A stretch of 64,000 nucleotides of DNA from Chondrosia reniformis (taxonomy: Eukaryota; Porifera; Demospongiae; Chondrillida; Chondrillidae). Position 1 is the stretch's first letter; each line of letters begins with the position of its first letter. The stretch is from the NCBI GenBank assembly GCA_947172415.1, contig OX359197.1:4961673-5025672 (forward strand), given 5' to 3'. The translations under genes and the position numbers were made by a program. Positions 16,740 through 28,917 of this stretch are shown in pieces. The notes below the pieces were generated by a model. That model had not been told where the DNA came from. It made no database searches and was given only the letters and a program-made list of their open reading frames with translations.

Positions 16740-19642
16740 ATGGATACTTCGAAGGCCAAATTTAGGTGTTTAGATCCTCAAAGTATATATGTACTGTTAA
16801 TTCAGTCAATCATCTTTACTAAAGGTAAGCTTGTAGTGTTTATTTATCTGTGATGGTGAAATATATACGAAAATCCTGTGCGCTTGTTCTTTGCGTTTTA
16901 ATAACAATGATAATTACTCATCCTCCTAATCTATTCTACGTATCTTTAGTGTTTCTCGTAGAAGGGGCTCCTGTTTCAGAGAGAATGCCTTCTTTCTCGG
17001 TACTTCTTCAGTACACGGGAGGATACTTTGTTAGCTGCGATAGTGTGCACAATTGTAAGTACGAGACGTACATTGATAACTCTATCGGATCCGCTGGTGG
17101 CTTTAATTCCAAGCTACAGTACGGATATGACAAAGTCGTCGTAGATAATGTAACTCTTGATATATCTTACAATGTTCCCGCTGTGTTGGTGGTCAACCGA
17201 ACGGAAGGTTTAAGTATTGAGGATCAAGTGACGACTCTGAAACTGGATTTTCATCCCTCGTTCCTGTTTCTACGCGAAGAGGACCAGTACAAATATATCT
17301 ATGTAATAGGAATTGCATGCAATACGGAACACAACGTGTACGAGATAAATATTCAGGTTATAAGTTCACTGCAGTGTCCCCGTAAAGAGAAGAAACCATG
17401 GTACCATTGTCTCTCCAGTCTTGCTAGGAAGGTTACTGAATTACAATGTTCATTCCCAAGTCCCTCAGTAGGATTTCTAGACTACATATATCCGTATATT
17501 GTAATTGATGATGAACCAATGTCAAATGCTCTGTCTTGCTATAGAGCAGATATACCCTCAGAGAAATCAAATTGTCTTGATATTAATGTTTCCTCTGGAA
17601 GATCTAACTTTACAGTTCTCCCTAAGTCAATAAACAAACTTTTCCTACAGTTCTCAGCAAATGGCGTATACCAAACTTACTCATTTGATGCGAGTGAAGG
17701 AGACACTAAAAGAGAAGAAACTACCTGTCAACTAGTCAATCCTAATGTGTTCAACTGTCCACCCTATCAAGCACTCATTGAAGATCAGTACCAGACCCTC
17801 AGTGAGGCCATAACAGACATTAGACCTCAAGTGACTCCGACAACTGACGGTAATGTTTTAAGCTATGCTACTGAAAAAGGAGTATATATAGCCAGCCCAT
17901 ATCTTGCAGTGGACAGTGGCCATATTGTACTTGAGGAATCAAGACAAGTATGTCATAACTTGGACTATGTCAAACCTGTTACTGTCTGTGACAACGGTAG
18001 ACGTATAATTGTGGTAGTATGCGATGATAAGGGAATGCAGGGACTTCAAATGTATGTCGAGAACAATGGCACTTACAGGTTTATTAGCAAGCTGAAGTTA
18101 TTCAACGACCAGAACCACCTACTAAATATCTACTGCACGGGAGAGATATTCCCAGTGTACCCTTATGTGACTGAACAACCTTCCACGGGCAATGTGGCTG
18201 CATCAAATGGTGACACTTATCTACCTGGAGGTGGAATTGCAGGCATTGTTGGCTGTGTCATACTAGTTGTATTCTCAGTGGTTATAACTGTACTAGTGTG
18301 CGTCCGTAAGAAAAGGAATGGTGGGTATAAGCTGGCTAAGATGAAGGATCATGATGGGACATCAGTTACTTCAGAGGCTCCATTGCTCTCTAACAAACAA
18401 TCTAGTAAACAGGACACAAAGTCAGTTATGTTGCCAACCAAGGAAAAGGTTACCGAAGCAATTGATGATAAGGCTGATTCTCTAGACCAAGATGACGGTA
18501 AATTGTTACTTTCTAAACAGGTTTTAGGTGATGGTCAATCGGTTAGAAATTCAAAGTTTACTACAACAGTTGAATTACATAGTCCACATCATTCAGTAAC
18601 AGCAATCAACAGAGAGGGTAGCAAGGTTGATGACCATACAGCATCATCACGCCGTACTATAGACCAATCTACAAGCAGCTCCAGCCCTATTGACATAATT
18701 GATAGCACAAGTCTTGTAGGGAACACTGCACTGACCAAACAGACTGTGGACCAAGGCCGCGTGCGTTCACCCAGTCTTACCTTCCCTACCCCCTCAATGG
18801 ATGGTGCTGGTACCAGCTGTAGCAAGGACCTGTCAGGAGAGAAGCCACGCTTTCGTAGTCAGTCAGACCCGGATACATTTGAGGAAAAAGCTCTGGAGGA
18901 CAATGCCTTTCGAAATTCAGGGGTATTGAGTCTTAACACAGAGGGGGGTGCTCCTCAGACAATTAGACAAAGGTATACATGTCCATGGAATGTCATGCAT
19001 ACATGCAGGGCTGCATGCAGAACTTGGGGCCAGAGATGGGGGCAAAATGAAAAGTTTTCAATGGTATGAGGGTGTCAAAGCAGTTTATTTAGACATCCCA
19101 AAAGTCTAGGGGGGTAAAATCAACCCTAGGGGGGCAAATGCCCCTCTCCCCTTCTATGCAGCCCTAATTGCTGTACATATAGTTAAGTAATCATACTATT
19201 GCATGTACGTATATGTGGCTATTCTCTCAGTTCTGGTAGTTTACAACTGCTGGCATATTGTATAGACTGCTTCTATAAAGTCACACCTTTTGTAAGATAC
19301 CATATTAAAAGTTGCATATAATGTGTGTCCATGCACCTTTAGACCCGACACTCTTGGGAATGATGAGTGTTCTACTCAACCACCTCTCCCTTCAACAACA
19401 AGTAGCTCTGATGTTCTGACAAGTGAGTACTTTATGATTCAGAGTTAAGATATTAGTTGAATAGTAAAGAATGAGGTTTATTTACTTACATATCAGCTAC
19501 AGAGCCAGTGGAAGAGAGTTATGTCAAAGAACATTTGAGGAGTAAGCCGTGTGCTAGCAATGATAATGAACAGTCAGAAGAGGAGAGAAAAGAGTTTGAT
19601 AAAAAGCATGGCAGGCTACCTGGAAGATCTGACAGTAGTTAA
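16740..19642 (+). CDS. Receptor A: single-pass membrane protein of a four-member family
   Basis: Model: exons 16740-16824, 16950-18972, 19343-19422, 19497-19642; 777 aa; intron phases 1, 2, 1 are all consistent. Exon 1 encodes a short hydrophobic leader; an alternative unspliced start at 16853 exists, but the 4-base indel in the duplicate and the matching exon plan in B, C and D favour splicing. An alternative acceptor 12 bases downstream (exon from 16962) is also in frame. The ectodomain (to about residue 450) has many cysteines and NxS/T sites and shares blocks with B-D, including LLQY, DISYN, CYRAD, LPKS and the ICDxGxRI/CDNGRRI block. The membrane segment (about 455-478) is followed by basic residues and a Ser/Thr-rich tail with RSQSDP, a 14-3-3 mode I pattern. 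A cell-surface receptor is inferred; the ligand is unknown. Confidence 0.8.
19007..19165. mobile_element. Small MITE-like insert in a receptor A intron
   Basis: The ends AGGGCTGCAT (19007-19016) and ATGCAGCCCT (19156-19165) are perfect terminal inverted repeats. It lies in the intron between exons 2 and 3 of receptor A. The inner and right parts are also present at about 28918-29052 beside the orphan 3' exons, so the insertion predates that duplication. Confidence 0.6.
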
Positions 19643-22035
19643 ACTAAACCTGGTCCCAGCCAGTTTAGCACAGAGAGAGGCAGATGACATAAACATAAAC
19701 CTATTGATTGTACCATAATTTATATTACTCCCATGTATATGTCATGTAAATTGACTAGGAAGAGTGCATTTGTATTTTACCATTGCATGAAGTACTGATA
19801 GTACAAAAGAGGGGGTATGTATATACATTAAATTTAGGCTTGTTGTATCAATAATTAATTGCCTATATAGTTACTACAATCTATATATGTACGTAGTCAT
19901 GTGTGAATGCATGTATATAAGATGCCAAACATATATATAAATTAGAAAATTAACAATTAATACAGTGTACAGCAGATTTGATTTGAGAGCGAGTGGGAAT
20001 TTTAGATGTTAAGAGCTGAAATTGAAATTAGTTAATATCCTTCGCCCACACAAAGAAAATTAGCTGCTAATTATAAGCAGTGCAACAAAAACCCCAATAG
20101 TAAGCGATCCTTATTATGGAACGCTATATGTCATGTATACCAATCAGATTGCGATTTTCATGGATCAGTTAGTAGGTTTGGAGCCAAAAAAGACATCACC
20201 GTATGCTCTGATTTGGTTCACAACTAGTATGGGTCGGTTGTCCAGACCGGACATTGCAATCGGTAATCGCGACTAACAAACTGATTACCGATTGCAATGT
20301 CCGGTCTGGACGTACTCGTGCCCGCCATTGTGTCGCCAAACGACAGGCACGTGATTCACTCTCTCCCTCAACTTGTTCCGCACCGCACGCGCATATCGAC
20401 ATACGATAATTTATAAGATGTGTTAAAAAGCGGTGTTCATATGCATGTACGTCTTATTAATCGTTACCACGTACGTATAGGCGAAGATACTTTTTAAAAA
20501 CATTTCGCTTACCATAGGTCCGCAATGCCCATGTAGTGTAGATTAATGCGATATGCAAAATCGCACGATTAAATCATGCGTCATGATCATGCTGGGCGTG
20601 TCTGAGGATGTTTGTCGTTGACAAGGTCTCAGTTTATCAGACTACTCTAGAGTAGTGATCATGAAAGATCGCTATAAATACTTCATGAACTTCCCTGGCT
20701 AATCATAAGGAAACAGATCTAGAACAGTAAGCTGCCAACTCTAAAACTTGTGATCATAGTATTAGAAGTAACATTTCATACAATCGATTTGTTTGGGCTA
20801 GCCTAAAGTTAAACAAAACCCACAATTATTATATGTGATCCAAGGAAGCCAGAATATATGTGTAAACAAAAAAGACACCTCCATACCTGAGGTAATATAA
20901 CTAACTGCTATTGTTAATTTAGGTTTATAGGTTAATTTAGTGACTAGTTAAGCACAATTCAATGAAAATAAGTTTGAGTTTGTAGCTATCAGCCATACCA
21001 TATAGCCGTAAATGTTGGCAGTAAATTTGTTTTGATAGAGTATTAGACATAGGTGTACAACTTGTGTACCAGGACTGTTATAAATGTAACCTCATCAATA
21101 TTGTATAGTCATTTACCTTCCCCATGTAGCTATTCATTGCAAACACATCCTACTATGGCTACGATTGTTTTACAGTTGTATGCATAGGTTTCTCACATAT
21201 CACATATGAATATCATTTTCAGTGACTGCTGAGCAGTTCAAGGCTGCAATTAATATATGAATTGTTGAATTTGTTACTATTCACAATGTAGATCGATATT
21301 GTATATATCTGCAGCCGGAGTAATGTACAACTATTATTGATTAATAAGCAATTGCACAGTAAATGATGATGTGAAGAACACTCTTCTGTTATGCATTTAA
21401 CAGCTGTTGAATAATAAGAATAATGATTAGCAAAGGCTCATTCCTTGACCCTATATAAAAACATGAATAGTCTAAATTACCATTTCATTCCTATATACAG
21501 TGCAAGTTACAGTATTATATACCCAATTGTAGAGCAGTGAGCTGATAGGGGTGTATTATAATTATTATTATGCAGCATGAATTGCTGATTAATGATATAC
21601 TGCTTTAACTGGTTAATACAGGAAGTGAAATAACTTTCACATAATTATTTTCTTAGTTGCAGGCAATTTCTTTAGTCCCTGAAGCAAAATTCACAAATTA
21701 CTTCACCTTTTTACCCATTATGATCCCAGGCTGCTTGAATGACATGGTATATATCAGTTATAACCTTGGACTTCTACTGAAACATAATTACTTGGCTAGA
21801 GTCCTTGCCTCTAGACTATACTAGTAACTTTAACATAATGCAGCTTAAGAGGCTAAGGAAACATTAAATAGTATACATAATAGATCAGACAAATAAGACT
21901 TATGAAACTTAGGGCAATCCTCCAGGCAGATAATATGCTTAAGTATTAGGCACTATACCTGAAGATTTTGAATTAGGCCTTGGGATATCTTCAAGCCCTA
22001 ATAAATAATAGAGGAAGTAATTAAGGCCCCTCACC
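19643..22035. other. Spacer with a hairpin, no gene seen
   Basis: This lies downstream of receptor A. A GC-richer patch at 20190-20400 contains a perfect 28-base-arm hairpin (20238-20265 against 20281-20308). No reading frame with splice support was found. Confidence 0.5.
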
Positions 22036-22282
22036 CAAAATTTAAAACTTCTTGTCCAAAATTTGTTTGCTTATTTGAAAAACTGGTTTCCTGCTCAAGT
22101 TTATTTCTGAATGTGCATATAAATTCCATGCTACTCTCTCCTTTCCAAGGCATTTCAATTGAAGTTTTGTTGTAGAAATTAGCTATAGGACTTTGTGGTA
22201 CCAAGTGAATACTTTGATTATTGGAGTCCATGATGTTGATTTCCACAGTTTGAACATTGTATGGTCCAACATTATTGTCCAT
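22036..22282 (-). CDS. Possible Ig-like exon, gene otherwise not resolved
   Basis: An open exon of about 82 codons (minus strand) lies between an acceptor (ACGTAG before 22282) and a plausible GTGAGG donor after 22036. It reads as alternating strands with NxT/S sites and a late cysteine in a FICTF context, like the F strand of an Ig domain, and lies on the same strand as the two clearer Ig-like genes. Flanking exons were not found; the family-2 foldback at 22405-23499 lies just upstream and may have split the gene. Confidence 0.35.
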
Positions 22283-22404
22283 CTACGTATGTATATACAG
22301 TATAAGTTATACGTATATGTGAAATATCACATTAGCTCTTGGATGGTTATATTGTGAAAACCAAATTTTCTGATTGTAATGAATGCATTTGAAACATTAT
22401 ATAA

Positions 22405-23499
22405 AGTTAAATAAAAACATTCAAAAATGAAGTTAAAAGTAGGGATGGCACTATAACAGTGATTGGCACATCTAGAAAAAGTAACGAAACAAGAAAGTGA
22501 TCATATGGTAAGGCTAACATTGCAGAAGTGGCATACTGAAACTTAACTATACACATCACTTCTATGTTTGGGCGCATCATGGATATACTAGAAGTAGGGA
22601 TCGATGCGCCCAAACATAGTATAGTTAAGTTTCAGTATGCCACTTCTGCAATGTTAGCCTTACCATATGATCACTTTCTTGTTTCGTTACTTTTTCTAGA
22701 TGTGCCAATCACTGTTATAGTGCCATCCCTACTTTTAACTTCATTTTTGAATGTTTTTATTTAACTTGTATTGCTCCTTTTTTCTTGTTAATATTTGTTT
22801 TGAAAGTTTTCTTGGCGAATAAAGTAGCAGAATAGACGATATAATAGAGAGCTCTAAATTAAAAAATGGCGTCCGAAAAGATCCCAAATTTGATAAGATG
22901 TTTTCTACCGTTCTTTAACATTCTGTTTAGGATATTAAAGGGTCCATAATCGTTAAGAATACGACTGTATATAGCCCCTGCAAAGCGACTAAGAAATTCG
23001 ATCGCGGGTAACGGCAGTACCGCAAATATTACTCATTCGGGTTACTTATTTTATATACAGAGAATTTGAAACTTAATTAAAAAATGGCGTTCAAAGAGGC
23101 CCTAAATTTGGCACTTTCAAAAGTAACACGCTTCGGATGGAGCGCGTTGAAATCTAGGGTAGCCTATTCCCTAGTTCGGAAACATTCATGACGATTTAGT
23201 ATTTGTATGTACCTGCGTAAGTTCGCATGTTAGCGCTAGCTCATTTGAAAAAAGAAGAAGAAAAAATGAGGAATTGCAGAATTTGGCCTATTTCGGTTTA
23301 ACCGCTTTGCGAAGGTTGTAGAGCATCGTAACATGTTTTGGCGTTTAGAAAAGCATGCAAAAACGACTGCAAACACACGAATGCAACCGAAAATCTGAAC
23401 GTTGTTGATTTATGAGGTGTTAATTGATAATACATTGAATAGGGCGGCCATGTTTTTTTTTCGGCCATCCCTACTTATAGAGTACTACCGTACTCTATG
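22405..23499 (-). mobile_element. Compound foldback transposon, family 2, copy 2
   Basis: A near-identical inverted copy of 12853-13966. The foldback end is at 22405-22770 and the TAGAGTACTACCGTACTCTA end at about 23477-23499. The few differences suggest recent activity or conversion. It has no coding capacity. Together the two copies flank receptor A in inverted orientation. Confidence 0.85.
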
Positions 23500-23691
23500 A
23501 TACAGAGCAAGTTACATTGGGGGACTTACTGAAAAGGTGATGAATAGCAGCAGGTTTTCACCCTTTCTTTCTACATTAATCAAAGGTTTAATGGGCCCTA
23601 TATGCAAGTGAAACAAGCCTGGTACAAACATGTAATACAAATATACATGAATAAAGGTTAATATGTAAGACTTGCTTATATAGCTACAGTC

Positions 23692-23800
23692 TAAGATCAG
23701 TGGATATCCTTTTGTTGACGAAGACCTTTGTGGTCGAAACGTTCAATAATTTGTATACAAATTACTGTTGCTGATGCTCATATGATATCCAATGATCTTA
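23692..23800. repeat. Short inverted-repeat element with GGTCGAAACGTT
   Basis: The ends TAAGATCAGTGGATATC and GATATCCAATGATCTTA are imperfect inverted repeats. Inside is a stem GACC-TTTGT-GGTC followed by GAAAC (about 23722-23741). A related layout is found at 55476-55641. Confidence 0.5.
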
Positions 23801-24138
23801 TAATGTACACAACTACAATATTTACAAAAATGATCTTTCTTTTTTTGCAATAGATAAATCAGTACTTAAATGTTTTAAAAACCAGCACAGTAGAATTTAG
23901 CAAATCCTGAGGTGTTATGTAAATGACTGCAGTACTAAATAGTGATGGCAGATCAAGTGTTATAAAATTAGGAAGTGCCATCAAAAAATAGTGGATTTCC
24001 AGGTTAGCGGATCTTTTTATACTTTTATGATACAAATAAATGAATTCATGCAGAAGAATTGTCAGCACATTGGTTTGGTGGATATAAAAGTGTTAGCTGA
24101 TTAGGCAGAGTCCACTGCATGTGAATAAAGACACTTAC

Positions 24139-25205
24139 TAAACTTGTATATCTCAAGGGCATCTGATGATATCACACCATACTCATTATGGTCAACTTGA
24201 CAATGTACAGAAAATGGCTCCTCTTTTGCAATAGCTGCATACATGATGCATACACCATCAGTAATTGAACTACAATTACATGTCCTTTTGAAACTGAATA
24301 TAGTGTGAGTAGATGAGTCCTTGATAAAATCCTCCTCACTACCAATTTCAACCTCTAACTGACTTCCACCTGATTGGGTAGTAGTATAAACATCAAATCC
24401 AAGGAGGTATTGCAGATTTGTACAACATTTGAATATGTTTATATTGTCTTTCTCTCCTTTAAATAAATCAATTGCTATTTCCAGATTTCCCCTACCAACT
24501 GCAAAGAAAAAGAGATAATTTCATATCATTCTTTCAGTAAACTGTTAAGTTTGTGTCATATATGCTGTATCTTTGGTTAACAATGACATGTTACATATGT
24601 ATATGTACATCATATTTTGATTATGTACAAGTATTAGTTATACCGCACTTGAGTGTGGTATAATTATTATATCATGTATGACTTGAATCAATTGTAAAGG
24701 TGATGATTAGTAAATATGAGTACCCCTGATACAACATTTATCACTAGTTCAAGTGTGAAATATATATCACTAGTTCAAGTGTGAAATATATATCACTAGT
24801 TCAAGTGTGAAATATATATCACTAGTTCAAGTGTGAAATATATATCACTAGTTCAAGTGTGAAATATATATCACTAGTTCAAGTGTGAAATATAAGGTTT
24901 ATTACACTCCAGATATCACCCGGTTGCCCTGGTAATGTGATATATTTACTATAATATGCACTTCATTATTGTAAATCTAGTTTAGGGATAGCTTATTTAA
25001 TTAGTTGACTAGCATTGATGTCCAGTCTTGCCTACAAATGTCCAACTTTGTCTTAAATACTTAGTATTCACTATTGTTCCTGGGGGACAATATAGGACAT
25101 TCCATAGATGACCTTAAAGTAATCCTAGGATTCCCTAGCTACTTATATTTATAGCTTACTTCCTGCCATGAGAGCCAAAATGAATATTACTGCTTTCACC
25201 ACCAT
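24139..25205 (-). CDS. Ig-like secreted or membrane protein (partial model)
   Basis: Exon 1 (25205-25160, 46 bases) encodes a signal peptide (MVVKAVIFILALMAG) and ends in phase 1. Exon 2 (24498-24139, 360 bases) is open throughout, begins and ends in phase 1, and has paired cysteines with alternating hydrophobic residues (CCTNLQYLLGF ... VHCQVDHNEYG), consistent with an Ig-like fold; single exons with phase 1-1 borders are typical of Ig domains. I found no membrane exon downstream, where the family-2 transposon has inserted, so the 3' end may be lost or lie further away. It lies in tandem with the Ig-like gene at 26149-27215. Confidence 0.55.
24741..24893 (+). repeat. 26-bp minisatellite, six copies
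   Basis: Six consecutive near-identical copies of a 26-base unit beginning TCACTAGTTCAAGTGTGAAA, inside the intron of the Ig-like gene at 24139-25205. There are no spacers, so it is not a CRISPR array. Confidence 0.95.
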
Positions 25206-25318
25206 TTTGTGTAGTATATCGATCTTAGTTGATATTATTGCGCCCCAAATGTGTACCTTGAGGTTACAAGGTTGACAGTTACCTGCTACTATGGCAACAA
25301 CAAGACCAAAGGTGACCC

Positions 25319-25357
25319 TTGACCTGTGCTGATATGAGTCATATCAGCACAGGTCAA
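25319..25357. other. Perfect 39-base palindrome
   Basis: Nineteen-base arms (TTGACCTGTGCTGATATGA and its complement) flank one central G at 25338, just upstream of the Ig-like gene that starts at 25205. It could be a cruciform or a paired regulatory site. Confidence 0.8.
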
Positions 25358-26148
25358 CTCCACACTATAACCACAGCCTAATGTGTGTCATTGTTCTCAA
25401 TGGCTAAGTAATCAGGGAGAACCTATCTTGTATCTAGATACATCCAATTTATATCTACATGGACATAACAAACTTCCTATGTATATGTGTATATTTCTTT
25501 ATACATGGAAACTGGCTAATTAGTACTCCTTAAGCTATTGTACAATGTTCACTGAGTGTGGTGATCTTAATATTACAATTCCAAGCTTTTCTGCAGTGTA
25601 TGAAGTGGTAATTGAAGCTTGCACTATTTAATATAAAATATGAGAGTATGATTATCCTTAGAAGTTAGAGCATTTGTATCTGGCCATTTGTTATTACTTA
25701 AATGTATTTATACACTGCAGACAAGCTTGACATTGTGACATTTAGATCACCACACTCATTGTACAATAGCTTACGGACTATAAGCCAGACTAGATTGCCT
25801 ACATATATCTTCTGACACCTAGGAGACAGTAGGTTATATAGTACATGTTACTTTTCAAAGTGGATTAATTTCTTTTTACTATCACAACTTACCAAACCTG
25901 ATCTTTTGAATATGGTGATAGTTATTTTGTTGATTGATGTAATTTATTCATTTCTATTATGATTACATCACAGATATATTTTCCTCTCTGTACATAGGTA
26001 AACCTTGAGAAGATTATTCTCTTTACTGCCTTCCTCGTCCTATTACCACAGATTTTGGCTACGTCACATCATTCAATGAATATACTTGAAAGCCATTGGT
26101 TGACATCATAAGGAGACAAAAATGGCTGCTATACTTTAAAGATGTATG

Positions 26149-27215
26149 TTAATTTTGTTTGTTCAAAACCCCATAACAGGGATTTTGTTCCATTGACACA
26201 GAAGAGGTTTGGTATTTTTCAGATATTTTCTCAACTGCTTGGCCTTTGTTTTTCCTTTGCGAGTGTTTCTTGATGACACAGCAAGGTACCACTACTAATA
26301 GAGTAAGTATCACAACAACAATGAATATACACACTGAAGTGATAAGGGGGAAAACTGGTATCTCATCAGGACCTACATATAGGACAGATAAACACTAAAG
26401 TGAGGAATTTTACCTTTTAAATACATGTACTGTATGTTAATAATTACCTTTAAACTGTGCCACTTTAAAATCATCTAGATCTGATTCACATTTACTGCTA
26501 ACTGTGGTTGATGCATTTAATTTCTGATTTGGAGTCAGCAATGTTTGCAGTAATACAGTTCCTTCTGTTTTGTACAGGACTGTAGTACAAGCTATTAATA
26601 TGATTACACATACGTATGTAACTCTATTATTTAACACTTTTATTACAATGCAAGGGATTTGAATAAAGCTATGATCAAATTAACCTATGGATGCAAGTAA
26701 ATCCATTACATATAGATTCAAAAATAGGTGATTATAAATATTTTTATAATTTTGTGCCCATTAATGAGGTTCAAAATAACTCTAAAATTGCTAATTAGTA
26801 AGCATTGCCAATTTGCAAAAAACTTGCTATGTAGGCAGGAGCAAGTTCATGATTGAATTAAAATATGCATTAATAATAGTATGTGTACCTTTTACAAAAA
26901 GGTTTATAGGGTTGCTTATGTATTCATCAGTGAAGTATCTGCACTTATAAGAAGTCCCATTGAATTGAAGTGTGAGAGGTCCTATTTCCAGAACATGAAA
27001 GAAGTCTGTTCTCTGAACTATCCTGTAGTACTGTTGACTGGAGGGTTGCTGTAAATCAAGGATATATTTATGGCCACTAGTATTTGTTGCTATCCATTGT
27101 GGATTCACTGGTTGTTGACTGTGGTTACACGATATATTCACATATTGACCAATGCAAAACATTCCTTTGTTTTGACCATGCAAAATAGACAAGTTAATAT
27201 CAAAACCATTGGCCC
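26149..27215 (-). CDS. Ig-like single-pass membrane protein with NPxY tail (5' end missing)
   Basis: Three exons join in phase 1: 27215-26889 (Ig-like domain; CIGQYVNISC ... SYKCRYF gives the two Ig cysteines about 80 residues apart), 26564-26448 (linker with NAS glycosylation site) and 26372-26149 (membrane segment ITSVCIFIVVVILTLLVVV, basic stop-transfer, tail). The tail ends NPCYGVLNKQN, an NPxY motif of the kind bound by PTB domains or endocytic adaptors. The signal-peptide exon was not found with a matching phase; a candidate at 27748-27717 ends in phase 2. A surface receptor or adhesion protein is inferred. Confidence 0.65.
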
Positions 27216-27716
27216 CTATATGTAAATACATTCATACAAGTTAAAGCAACGAAAATGTAAAGAAGTACGTACTAAGTTTAAGAGAATTGCTTTACAGGTG
27301 ACAGTACTAGTAAATTTTCAAATATAAGCAAGTTGTGGTGCTATAATACACATATGTATCATCATATATATGCAAATACTATATGTAACATTGCACTATA
27401 ATACGTATTGCATCACTCTTTAATTAAAATGTGAAAACTTCATGTTAAAAGTAAAATTAAATGTGTTTTCTTTGATTAAACTAAAAGAAATTACTATATG
27501 ACTTTATATAATAGAAAGTAGTTTTATTATATTATTACTAACTTTAATTCATATGCAATTATGCAGTATAGGTTAAACAATTTTGATCATGCCATTTAGT
27601 ATGAATTTTAATGAATTCTTTAATACTCATATTTTTTCTGATAAAAGTGCTAATTGTATAATGCTTTTATAACAGTGCTATAGAATTTGCAAAGAGAGCT
27701 AAAGATCTAAACTTAC

Positions 27717-27748
27717 AGGACCAAAAAGACAAAAATTCCCAGGGTCAT
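27717..27748 (-). other. Candidate signal-peptide exon of the Ig-like gene
   Basis: ATG at 27748 opens MTLGIFVFLVL and ends at a consensus CCT/GTAAGT donor. It is homologous to the hydrophobic segment at 16130-16341. Its phase (2) does not fit the next known exon (phase 1), so an intermediate exon would be needed or the exon is dead. Confidence 0.3.
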
Positions 27749-28917
27749 TGATGGCAGGATGGAATTCCCCAGAAACAGCTGGCCCAGTGGAGAAATTTGG
27801 TGAAAAGGACTTTAAAGGTTAGCTTCTTCCACAACTCTCGGTGAGAGGCCTGTCTCTTGTGCTGTAAGCATTGGCAGCTGCTGTGGCTTAAAGAAGCGAT
27901 CAAGATCATACTCGTATTCAATGTGCGCCTACAGATTCCTTTCACACAAATAATCCACTTGTCATTAACGATATCATAAACTGATAACTAACCATTAATA
28001 AAATAGCTGATAAATATTTGTGAACATTTTAAAATTTTGCAATTGTTAGGCGGTCGCAATTAAAAGGCAGTCTACGGTATATATGTATATACTTATCATG
28101 AATGCAACAAACACCCCATGTCATTCAGTATATATCTTTATACTTGCACTCACTATACCTTCTTGAAATTTCAAACATATTAAAAATCCTAAAAATTGAG
28201 TCCATTTAGCAATCATATCATCTGACTCTCTAACATAAATTCAGACTTATACAGTATCAGAAGTTTTCTGTGATACTCTGTAATACTAGTAATATCCTTA
28301 CTGCTTAAAATAGTAACTTGAAATAATGAAGTCCTCATGTATTATTATAAGATATAGCTTTGTAGCTATTAATGAGTGTATAATTGTAGTTTTCATATCT
28401 ATTGTAACAATTATTCATAATTCATATAGTAAGTATTTGACAATACCAAACATAATAATTATAATTATTATTAAGGTACCAAAGGCATACAAAAAGCAAT
28501 ATGATTATGGGGCACAGGGCTACACCTGGGAACATCACGTATAGGCCATCCACCCAGGTGCATAGCCTAATTGACAGGGAGTAGGCCTATATATGCTATA
28601 TGTACATGCTTATTTAAAATGTAACACTATACGTACATAGTACATGTATATGTACATATTATATACGTACAGTAATTTATGCTAAAATAGGTCAATAATG
28701 TTGTAAACTGTATATACGTACACTAAACATGAACTAGGGGAGTTAATTGCACCAAGCCTTGCATTGGCTATGATGATAAGCAAAATAATCACAGGAAAAT
28801 ATTACGCCAAACCAGCCAAGCAGGTCTAATCTTGGCTGGGGGACGGAAGTCCTATTAAACTGGCAACCAGTGATGGCCTCCCAGTCATCCAAGATGGAAA
28901 AAACTTGGGGCCGGGGG

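Noticed and set aside
16850-16952. Start of receptor A at the ATG at 16853 with no first intron
   Set aside because: The duplicate at 2175 has a 4-base indel here, and the splice model from 16740 matches the exon plan of B, C and D.
20196-20402. Minus-strand open frame of 68 codons
   Set aside because: It spans a perfect hairpin in a GC-richer patch, with no splice sites or recognisable protein.
24741-24893. CRISPR-like array
   Set aside because: Units are contiguous with no unique spacers, in a eukaryotic context. The same holds for 63633-63838.
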